From: an uncultured Clostridia bacterium
Lineage (GTDB): Bacteria > Bacillota > Clostridia > Oscillospirales > Ruminococcaceae
Direction of reading: 5' to 3'
DNA: 13,413 nucleotides
Assembly: GCA_947630315.1 (NCBI GenBank)
Contig: CANRHA010000022.1
Span: 1-13,413, forward strand
Below are positions 6,473-12,414 of this stretch, in pieces. The notes under the pieces are model-generated. The model was not told where the DNA came from. It made no database searches and saw only the letters and a program-made list of their open reading frames with translations. The translations under genes and the position numbers were made by a program. How positions within the stretch are numbered: position 1 is the first letter of the stretch; every line of letters starts with the position of its first letter.

Positions 6473-6510
6473 CAAAGGGCAGAGAGCTTTTCTGCATTCT
6501 TCCCTCTGCC
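6473..6510 (-). terminator. Weak candidate terminator of the two-component operon
   Basis: Read leftward, a stem of nine pairs (6510-6502 with 6486-6478, one G-U) encloses a 15-base loop and is followed by CTTTGATTT, a poor T-tract. The stem pairs better on the minus strand than on the plus strand. A second small hairpin (CGGAGG/CCTCCG, 6535-6553) sits 15 bp after the regulator's stop but has no T-run. Together they may end the leftward transcript or protect its 3' end. Confidence 0.35.
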
Positions 6511-6568
6511 GTCCGTTTCCTGCCATACTCTGCGCGGAGGCACTTATCCTCCGTACTCTTCCCGCCCC

Positions 6569-7282
6569 TCAATACGTATTCACATACTCGATAAACCTTT
6601 TCTTAAGGTTATCAAAATACTTCCTTCCTATCGGCAGGGTCACGCGGCAGTCGAGTACTACTCCTTGCGCGCGGGAAAAATGCGTTACCCGCGCAAGGTT
6701 CACCGCAAAGGAATTATGGCACCTCGCAAAGCAGCTCTGCGGCAGCCCGTCGATCAGCTCGGTAAAGGTCGTCCTTGAAACATAATCCTGCGTTTTTGTG
6801 TGGACGGTCGTCAGGTGGTCGATGACCTCAATATACTGAATGCTCTCGACCGGCACCGGTATCTGTTTTCTGTCGCATTTTATAAACACGTTCTGCGTGC
6901 TCATTCTTCTCTTGAGGTCTATTTTGACGGCCTTTTCAAGCTCGGCCGGGTCTATGGGCTTCATGAGAAAATATATCGGCTGGACCGAATACCCTTCGAG
7001 CAGAAAGCTGCTGTCAACCGACATCAGCACAACCGATATCTCCTCGCCGCGTTCTTTGAGGATCTTTGCAAGGTCGATCCCGCTTTTTCTCCCGAGGCGT
7101 ATATCCAAAAACAGTAGGTCGATCCTGCCGCCCTGCGAAATATACCTCAGAATTTCCTCCTCACAGTTGAAGGTCTTAAGAACAAAGGGCGTCCTCAGTT
7201 TTTCCATCGTTCCGGTGCAGAGCCTCGACATGGTTCTTGCAAACTCTCTGTCGTCATCGCAGACGGCAACGTTATAGGTCAT
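6569..7282 (-). CDS. LytTR-family response regulator (AgrA/LytR type)
   Basis: This 237-residue protein has an N-terminal receiver domain (about 1-120). The acidic pocket is D9-D11, the phosphoacceptor is D60 (LLFLDIRLG), the switch residue is S88 (LMSVD) and the conserved lysine is K108 (LMKPID). The C-terminal LytTR DNA-binding domain spans about 133-235, with SIQYIEVIDHLTTVHTK, the conserved SFAVNL stretch and LPIGRKYFDNL. Phosphorylation by the kinase encoded just upstream would be expected to activate binding to paired direct repeats. Translation starts at the ATG at 7282-7280 after AAGGGGGT. The gap to the kinase stop is 12 bp, so the two are cotranscribed and probably coupled. An exact direct repeat upstream of the kinase (9099-9128) is a candidate binding site. 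Confidence 0.93.
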   Translation of the reverse strand: MTYNVAVCDDDREFARTMSRLCTGTMEKLRTPFVLKTFNCEEEILRYISQGGRIDLLFLDIRLGRKSGIDLAKILKERGEEISVVLMSVDSSFLLEGYSVQPIYFLMKPIDPAELEKAVKIDLKRRMSTQNVFIKCDRKQIPVPVESIQYIEVIDHLTTVHTKTQDYVSRTTFTELIDGLPQSCFARCHNSFAVNLARVTHFSRAQGVVLDCRVTLPIGRKYFDNLKKRFIEYVNTY

Positions 7283-7294
7283 TTCAATACCCCC

Positions 7295-8908
7295 TTATTT
7301 TACACTGTATTCGAGTTCGGTCTGAAGGGCGGTCATCGCCGTAAACCTGCCGTCCTCTTTTTTGATGATAAGCTCGGAGTCGTAGCGCGAGCATATTTTC
7401 TTCATTGTAGCTATCCCGTAGCCGTGCGAGATGCTTTTTTTCTGTTCATTTTCCGATCGCGGACAGCTGTTGCTGCAATTTATTGATAAATATCCGTTTT
7501 TCAGCTCCGCGTTAAATTCTATGGACCTCTCGCTCTCGTTCATCAGCGCGCAGGCGTTAAAGGCGTTGTCAAACATATTCATTATAAGCTGACAGAGATC
7601 CCCGTCCTTTACGCCAAGCTCTGCCGGCGCGCTGACGTGTATATTAAGGCTTACGTTTTCATCTGCCGCCCTTGCCGCCGCAGACTGTAAAATAACGTCA
7701 AGTACCGGGCTTTCGGCATAGCTTATTCCGCCGGACCTGCCGGCAAACCCGTTCTTTTGTTTTAGATAGTTACCTATCTCCTCGGTCTTGCCCTGATCGT
7801 ACAAAAGCGACAGCGTAAGCAGATCGTGCTTCCATTCGTGCCTTACCTCGGCGGTCTCCTTTACGCTTGCGACCATGTTCTTGTACGCGAGGATTATAGC
7901 CTGATTCTGACTTTCGAGCGCGTTTCTTTCTGCCTGGACCGTGACCGTATTTCTGATGCTGTCCACCAGCACCGACAGCGCGCATACAAGCAACAGATAG
8001 TTTGAGATCGCCTTGATGAGCTGCGCGAACGAGCGGCTGTACATCAGCTTCCCGAGCATCTGCATCTTAAGAACTACCGCGGGAACGTTGTTAAATACAA
8101 CGGTATTTTCAGCGACGTTTGCAGCCATTAAAATAGTGGCGACGTTTGCGACGGTTACGATCGCGGCGGTAATTGCCGCGCCTATAAGAATGTACTTCAG
8201 CACCCGCTTTTTGCGGTTCAGGAATACAAACAGAAGCACCTCCGGGGCGATGGTGTAGGGGAGTATCCTGCCCAAAGCGCCTGACATCTCAAAAGTGCCG
8301 GTCTCCTGTAAACAGCAGAGGCAGTATGAAATACTCGCGACCCCGAGGCAGATCATGCTCCAATCCGGCTTCGAGTAGTATATGCTCATCAGAAACAGCC
8401 CGACGGCGATCAGAAAGCATATCCCCGACATTCCGGCAAAAACGCCAGAGGGGGTTATTATTTCTGCAACGGTATTGATGTATTCCTCGGTGGTGTCTAC
8501 GGTTAAAAGCGCCGGGAAAATGTAGTTGTCGGCGTTTGAATACCTCGCCTTTACCGTCACGTCATACCTGCCGTTATCGGCGCCCACTATCGAGAAAACT
8601 ATCCCGCTCGGGCCGATTATCCCCTCGCCCGAGGGCACGTTGCCGCCGAACACCGCGTTTCCGTTTACATATATCTCCGCTTCTCCCTCGCCCATGTTCA
8701 TGGTCATGGTGCCGTAGTCAGCTTCATCATACACAAAATCAAAGGTATAAACGCCGTCGAGCCTTACGCCCGAGCTGTAGGCGTCCTCCTCGGTCATCTC
8801 GCAGCTCTCGCCGCCGTCAGAGGTAAACGAAAGCGAGGCAAGGCCGACCACCCTTGAGGAAACGTCGGTATTGTCCGAAAAAACCGAAAACAGCCCGCAA
8901 ACCGTCAC
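7295..8908 (-). CDS. GHKL sensor histidine kinase with extracytoplasmic sensor domain (AgrC-like), 5' end frame-broken
   Basis: Read from the GTG at 8908, this is 537 residues. An extracytoplasmic beta-rich domain (about 20-150, with AEIYVNGNAVFGGN) resembles the galactose-binding-like domain of 7TMR-DISM receptors. A membrane region of five or six segments (about 160-320) follows, then a short helical linker. The kinase has an H-box RHEWKHD at 356-362 (H361 is the likely phosphoacceptor), an N-box NMFDNA at 444-449 and a G-box HGYGI at 495-499. The GTG start lacks both a ribosome binding site and the start of the first membrane helix. Upstream in the same frame, codons 8959-8909 encode KKSRILIILITVSIIAIV, preceded by TGA. 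An ATG with a good RBS (8961-8963) sits one base out of frame because of a run of seven A. With six A the protein would be about 555 residues with a complete N-terminal membrane anchor. Confidence 0.88.
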   Translation of the reverse strand: MTVCGLFSVFSDNTDVSSRVVGLASLSFTSDGGESCEMTEEDAYSSGVRLDGVYTFDFVYDEADYGTMTMNMGEGEAEIYVNGNAVFGGNVPSGEGIIGPSGIVFSIVGADNGRYDVTVKARYSNADNYIFPALLTVDTTEEYINTVAEIITPSGVFAGMSGICFLIAVGLFLMSIYYSKPDWSMICLGVASISYCLCCLQETGTFEMSGALGRILPYTIAPEVLLFVFLNRKKRVLKYILIGAAITAAIVTVANVATILMAANVAENTVVFNNVPAVVLKMQMLGKLMYSRSFAQLIKAISNYLLLVCALSVLVDSIRNTVTVQAERNALESQNQAIILAYKNMVASVKETAEVRHEWKHDLLTLSLLYDQGKTEEIGNYLKQKNGFAGRSGGISYAESPVLDVILQSAAARAADENVSLNIHVSAPAELGVKDGDLCQLIMNMFDNAFNACALMNESERSIEFNAELKNGYLSINCSNSCPRSENEQKKSISHGYGIATMKKICSRYDSELIIKKEDGRFTAMTALQTELEYSVK

Positions 8909-8953
8909 AATGGCGATAATGGAGACCGTTATCAGTATAATTAATATTCTTGA

Positions 8954-8974
8954 TTTTTTTCATCGGGATCACCT
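8954..8974 (-). other. Likely true start site of the kinase: RBS, ATG and a seven-A run that breaks the frame
   Basis: On the minus strand, AGGTGA (8974-8969) is followed after five bases by ATG (8963-8961) and seven A (8960-8954). With seven A the ATG reads MKKIKNINYTDNG, out of the kinase frame. With six A it reads MKKSRILIILITVSIIAIV and runs into the kinase. The ribosome binding site, ATG-lysine-lysine start and hydrophobic anchor together make this the intended start. Confidence 0.8.
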
Positions 8975-9041
8975 GAGTTACGCTTGGTAGAACTGCCCGC
9001 GCATAGGCTGAACGCCCCCGCCGGGCAAAAGCATATATCCG

Positions 9042-9069
9042 ATTTACCATACTGCCGGGAAAATTTCAA
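9042..9069 (-). promoter_or_regulatory. Tentative promoter of the two-component operon
   Basis: On the minus strand, TTGAAA (9069-9064) and GTAAAT (9047-9042) are spaced 16 bases apart, giving a leader of about 70 nt to the ATG at 8963. Both hexamers are imperfect, as expected for an activator-dependent promoter. The direct repeats at 9099-9128 lie 30-59 bp upstream of the -35, a suitable position for activation by a LytTR regulator. Confidence 0.3.
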
Positions 9070-9098
9070 CCCAAATAGATTTCCAAAAATGCATTTTG

Positions 9099-9128
9099 CG
9101 ACATTTTTCCACCGCAGCCGACATTTTT
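9099..9128. repeat. Exact 10-bp direct repeat, candidate LytTR regulator binding site
   Basis: CGACATTTTT occurs at 9099-9108 and again at 9119-9128, ten bases apart, a period of 20 bp (about two helical turns). LytTR regulators typically bind two direct repeats of 9-10 bp separated by 10-13 bp; the known YpdB site, GGCATTTCAT-N11-GGCATTTCAT, is a close parallel in form. A degenerate third copy, GCATTTTGCG, overlaps at 9091-9100. The repeats sit in the region shared by the leftward two-component operon and the rightward transporter operon. Binding is inferred. Confidence 0.55.
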
Positions 9129-9213
9129 TAAGATATACCATTGTTACATAGGGCGGCTCGGGCAGGGGAGGGCAGCGCCGATTTTATTGTGTTTATATAT
9201 ATTTTTTGAGCCT

Positions 9214-9243
9214 CAGATTTGACATCATGCACAAAAAAATCTG
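9214..9243. repeat. Inverted repeat upstream of the transporter promoter
   Basis: CAGATTT (9214-9220) and AAATCTG (9237-9243) form a perfect 7-bp inverted repeat with a 16-base spacer, ending 26 bp before the -35 of the transporter operon. The position would suit an activator or repressor operator. A hairpin is also possible. The sequence is AT-rich, so chance is not excluded. Confidence 0.35.
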
Positions 9244-9269
9244 CAAAAGTGAATATTTTGAATTTAAAC

Positions 9270-9298
9270 TTGACAACAGAATTAAATGATGTTATAAT
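9270..9298 (+). promoter_or_regulatory. Perfect sigma-A promoter of the ABC transporter operon
   Basis: TTGACA (9270-9275) and TATAAT (9293-9298) are separated by exactly 17 bases, and TGT directly precedes the -10, making an extended -10. Transcription would start near 9305, leaving a leader of about 107 nt before the ATG at 9412. It matches the zinc-ribbon operon promoter in quality. Confidence 0.88.
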
Positions 9299-9304
9299 TT
9301 TAAT

Positions 9305-9411
9305 GCGTTATGAAGTTCGGCATACGTCAAAATTTTATGCCGATAGTTAAATAATGCAGAACATTCAGCGCAGAAATGCCTGCTGAAACAAAAAATTGGA
9401 GGTAATTTTTT
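9305..9411 (+). promoter_or_regulatory. Structured 5' leader of the solute-binding protein mRNA
   Basis: The leader contains a perfect 8-bp hairpin, TCGGCATA/TATGCCGA (9317-9324 with 9336-9343, 11-base loop), and a second one, TTCAGC/GCTGAA (9364-9369 with 9382-9387). GGAGGT (9398-9403) lies eight bases before the ATG. Neither hairpin is followed by a long T-run, so attenuation is not obvious. They may stabilise the mRNA. I could not match it to a known riboswitch. Confidence 0.4.
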
Positions 9412-11274
9412 ATGAAAAAGCTGCTTGCATTACTTCTCGCTTTTGCCATGATGTTTACCCTCGTAGCCTGCGGCGATACCGGCGCAGAGCCTAACGTAAG
9501 CGGAAACGGCGATGGCGGAAATGCCGGAAATGCAGAAGAAGTTACCCCCCCTGTTGCCGGTGATGATGTTGTTCTTCCCAGAGAAGAAACTCTTTATTTC
9601 TCCGGCCAGCAGTGGGGCGCGGTAAACTCGTGGAACCCGATAGGAACCAACCAGAATAACGCCATGGCTATCGCCGCCGGTATAGGCTGGAGAGAAGTTA
9701 TGTTCGAGACCCTCTACATGTGGAACGCTCTCGACGCTAAGCTCTACGGCCTTCTTGCCAACGACGACTACGCCTGGAACGACGACATGACTCAGCTCAC
9801 CTTTACCATCAAGGACGCCGCTAAGTGGTCCGACGGCACCGCCGTCACCGCCGCCGACGTAAAGAGGACCTTTGATGTAGGTATCGAAATCGGCAACGGC
9901 GTTGCCGGTTCCTACGGCGCTTACATAGACAGCGTTGAGGCTGACGGCAACAAGGTTATAATCAACGCCAAGCTCAACGACGCAGGTCAGCCCGTAAACC
10001 CGCTGAAGATCCTTGACTTCCTCGTACTCCAGCCAATGGCACAGGCCGCTTGGATCGATACCTGTGTTGAAAGAAACAACGGCGACGCTACCGCTATCCT
10101 CAACGATCCCGGCGACGACGTAGTTTGGTCCGGCCCTTACACCAAGTTCTTCTCCGACGACCAGAAGGTTATCTTCATCCGTGACGACAACTACTGGGGC
10201 CAGGACGCCTCTATGTGGGGCAAGCTCCCTGTTCCGAAGTATCTTGCTCATAACATCTACGCCGATAACGCCGCCGGTGAGGTTGCGTTCAGAGCCGGCG
10301 AGATCGATGTTGCGCAGCAGTTCATAGGCAACGTTCAGAACCTCTGGCTCGAAGAGGGTCTCCCTGTTTCGACCTACTACGATGAGGTTCCTTACGGCCT
10401 CTGCCTGACCATGCCTACCGCTTGGTTCAACATGAACATACCCGTTGTTGCCGAAAACGCCGCTCTCAGAAGGGCTATCGCCATGGCCGTTGACTACGAT
10501 TCCATCATCGCCAACGCTATGACCAACCAGTCTCCTTCCTTTACCGATGTTCCTCGTTCTCTTATGAACCCGACCGCCGGTGAGCAGGCTCTGTTCGATC
10601 ACGACGCTGTTGCCGACCTCCAGTTTGCCGGCAACGACATCGAAGGCGCAAAGGCTCTCCTTGACCAGGCCGGTATAGTCGACTCCGACGGAGACGGCTG
10701 GCGCGAATACAACGGCGAAAAGATCTCCCTCAACGCTGTTTGCCCGAACGGTTGGTCCGACTGGCAGGCATCTATGGAGATAGTAGCCGCTGCAGGCCAG
10801 AACATCGGCGTTGAGATCACCACTCTCTATCCCGAGGCTGATATCTACAACACCGTATTCACCGATCCTAACCAGACCGAATATGCTATCTTCATGTGGT
10901 CTCCTGACGCTTCTACTCCTTCCAATCCTTGGACTCGTGTAAACCAGTTCATGGGTATGGACTATGTAGGCATCCAGAACAACTGGTCCGGTAACTGGGG
11001 TCAGTACAAGAACGAAGAGGCTGACGCTCTCATCAAGCAGATCCCTCTGACCACCGATGAGACCGAGCTCAGAAGACTCTACACCGAGCTCACTAAGATC
11101 TACCTCACCGAGGTTCCTTCCTTCTCGCTCATGTACCGTCCTTCTCAGTTCCACACCGTCAACGAGACTGTATGGACTAACTTCCCTGCCGACGACGGAC
11201 GCAACATTCCTCCGGCAGACTGCACCGACGGTTACGGAATCGCAGCCCTTTACGATCTGAAGTTGGTCGGATAA
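9412..11274 (+). CDS. ABC transporter solute-binding lipoprotein, family 5 (probably oligosaccharide rather than peptide)
   Basis: This 620-residue lipoprotein has a signal peptide MKKLLALLLAFAMMFTLVAC with the lipobox LVAC and lipid-attachment Cys20, then a flexible Gly/Asn-rich linker to about residue 50. The rest is a family-5 (SBP_bac_5) binding protein. Diagnostic parts are the N-terminal ETLYFSGQQWGAVNSWNPI, the family signature KWSDGTAVTAADVKRTFD at 138-155, WSGPY near 239 and PKYLAHNIY. The first and last of these, with LEEGLPVSTYY and NGWSDWQ, match what I remember of the Thermotoga cellobiose-binding protein TM0031 and relatives better than OppA/DppA. Beta-linked oligosaccharides are therefore a likely ligand, but this is inference. 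It captures substrate at the cell surface for the two permeases downstream. Codon use is strongly biased to C-ending codons (AAC, GAC, CTC, TTC), unlike its neighbours, suggesting high expression. Confidence 0.92.
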   Translation: MKKLLALLLAFAMMFTLVACGDTGAEPNVSGNGDGGNAGNAEEVTPPVAGDDVVLPREETLYFSGQQWGAVNSWNPIGTNQNNAMAIAAGIGWREVMFETLYMWNALDAKLYGLLANDDYAWNDDMTQLTFTIKDAAKWSDGTAVTAADVKRTFDVGIEIGNGVAGSYGAYIDSVEADGNKVIINAKLNDAGQPVNPLKILDFLVLQPMAQAAWIDTCVERNNGDATAILNDPGDDVVWSGPYTKFFSDDQKVIFIRDDNYWGQDASMWGKLPVPKYLAHNIYADNAAGEVAFRAGEIDVAQQFIGNVQNLWLEEGLPVSTYYDEVPYGLCLTMPTAWFNMNIPVVAENAALRRAIAMAVDYDSIIANAMTNQSPSFTDVPRSLMNPTAGEQALFDHDAVADLQFAGNDIEGAKALLDQAGIVDSDGDGWREYNGEKISLNAVCPNGWSDWQASMEIVAAAGQNIGVEITTLYPEADIYNTVFTDPNQTEYAIFMWSPDASTPSNPWTRVNQFMGMDYVGIQNNWSGNWGQYKNEEADALIKQIPLTTDETELRRLYTELTKIYLTEVPSFSLMYRPSQFHTVNETVWTNFPADDGRNIPPADCTDGYGIAALYDLKLVG

Positions 11275-11285
11275 TTGACCTTACG

Positions 11286-11318
11286 AAACGGCCATGCTTA
11301 TAAACGGCATGGCCGTTT
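11286..11318 (+). terminator. Intercistronic hairpin after the binding-protein gene (partial terminator or mRNA stabiliser)
   Basis: A perfect 12-bp stem (11286-11297 with 11307-11318) with a nine-base loop lies 12 bp after the stop, followed by ATCTT. The T-tract is short, so readthrough into the permease genes is expected. Such hairpins commonly raise the level of binding-protein mRNA over permease mRNA in ABC uptake operons. Confidence 0.7.
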
Positions 11319-11392
11319 ATCTTAGACCGAGGGTAATTCGGCGCTTTTAAGCGTTGTATCCCTTAAAGAATATCTGTAAAGGAGCGCGAGTA

Positions 11393-12400
11393 ATGAAAGG
11401 CTATAGAAAATACTTCGGCAAGAAGATACTGTGGTTTATTATTACACTTATTGTCGCTGTAATATTAAACTTTTTGCTTCCTCGCTTGATGCCGGTAAAC
11501 CCTGTTGCAACGATCACCGGCAAGGTTGCGGGGCAGGGTGCAACAGATGCCGCCGCCGTGCAGCGCATCTATGAGCACTACCTACATGAGTTCGGCCTTG
11601 ATCAGCCGATGTACGTTCAGTTCGGGTTGTTTGTTAAAAACGCCCTTCACGGCAATTTCGGAATTTCGTTTTCACAGTACCCCCGCCCTGTAAGCGACAT
11701 TATAAAGTCGGCTATCGTCTGGACGGTCGCGCTTCAGCTCCCGGCAATTATAGTCGGCTGGATACTCGGAAACCTTCTCGGCGCGCTTGCCGCATACATC
11801 AAAAAAGGTTTCGACAAAGTATTGCTGCCGGTATCGCTGTTTTTGTCTAACGTACCCGCGTTCGGAATGGCGGTAGTTATGCTTGTAATATTCGGCGTAA
11901 ACCTTAAAATAGCGCCTATCGCCGGCGGATACGCCTACGATATGATCCCTCACCTCAGCTGGGATTTTGTAAAATCGGTAATAAGCCATTATCAGCTGCC
12001 GTTCTGGTCTATAGTTTTGGTATCTATAGGCGGTCAGGCGGTAGGTATGAGATCGATGTCGATATATGAACTTAACGCCGATTATGTAAAATATGCAAGA
12101 TTTTTGGGCATAAAGGACTCGAAGATAGTCGGCTACGTTTTCCGCAACGCTATGCTTCCCCAGGTAACTGGCCTTGCCCTCTCGATAGGAACGATGATAG
12201 GCGGCGCCTTAGTTGCCGAAATAGTTTTCAGCTATCCCGGCCTCGGCTCGACAATGTATTCTGCCGTCACCGCCGCAGACTATCCGCTTATTTCGGCTAC
12301 CACCCTTATCATAACGATAATGGTTTTAATAGCTACGTTTTTGCTTGATATTATTTACGGATTCATTGACCCGCGCGTTAAAGCCGCGCAGTACGAATAA
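11393..12400 (+). CDS. DppB/OppB-type ABC transporter permease
   Basis: This 335-residue inner-membrane permease is the first of two transmembrane subunits of the importer. It shows the family's N-terminal helix (about 12-29) and the LPRLMPVNPV motif, then a GLDQPMYVQFGLFVKNALHGNFG segment typical of DppB proteins. About five further helices follow, with the cytoplasmic EAA loop GMRSMSIYELNADYVKYARF...GIKDSKI...NAMLPQ at about 218-256, which docks on the ATPase. It ends with DIIYGFIDPRVK, another family hallmark. I chose the ATG at 11393 because AAAGGAG (11378-11384) precedes it by eight bases. An in-frame TTG at 11354 would add 13 residues but has no such signal. The gene follows the binding protein after 118 bp containing the hairpin. 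Confidence 0.93.
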   Translation: MKGYRKYFGKKILWFIITLIVAVILNFLLPRLMPVNPVATITGKVAGQGATDAAAVQRIYEHYLHEFGLDQPMYVQFGLFVKNALHGNFGISFSQYPRPVSDIIKSAIVWTVALQLPAIIVGWILGNLLGALAAYIKKGFDKVLLPVSLFLSNVPAFGMAVVMLVIFGVNLKIAPIAGGYAYDMIPHLSWDFVKSVISHYQLPFWSIVLVSIGGQAVGMRSMSIYELNADYVKYARFLGIKDSKIVGYVFRNAMLPQVTGLALSIGTMIGGALVAEIVFSYPGLGSTMYSAVTAADYPLISATTLIITIMVLIATFLLDIIYGFIDPRVKAAQYE

Positions 12401-12414
12401 GGAGGGAATGAGAT

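Noticed and set aside
8817..9050. Minus-strand frame containing MKKIKNINYTDNG as a separate small gene
   Set aside because: It contains the kinase's own ATG and then runs out of frame through kinase coding sequence. It is best explained as the product of the one-base shift.
8941..9141. 66-codon minus-strand frame in the intergenic region upstream of the kinase
   Set aside because: It has no ribosome binding site, covers the probable promoter and RBS of the kinase, and has no recognisable domain.
9305..9411. Riboswitch in the transporter leader
   Set aside because: The two simple hairpins lack the multi-stem layout or conserved motifs of a riboswitch class I know, and no terminator-like expression platform is present.
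9430..11154. Very long open frame (574 codons) on the minus strand opposite the binding-protein gene
   Set aside because: It is fully antisense to a gene with clear domain motifs and signal peptide. The strong codon bias of the sense gene removes codons that would read as stops on the other strand. Its protein has no recognisable domain.
11354..11392. TTG start extending the DppB-type permease by 13 residues
   Set aside because: No ribosome binding site precedes it, while the ATG at 11393 has AAAGGAG at the right distance and gives a standard DppB N-terminus.
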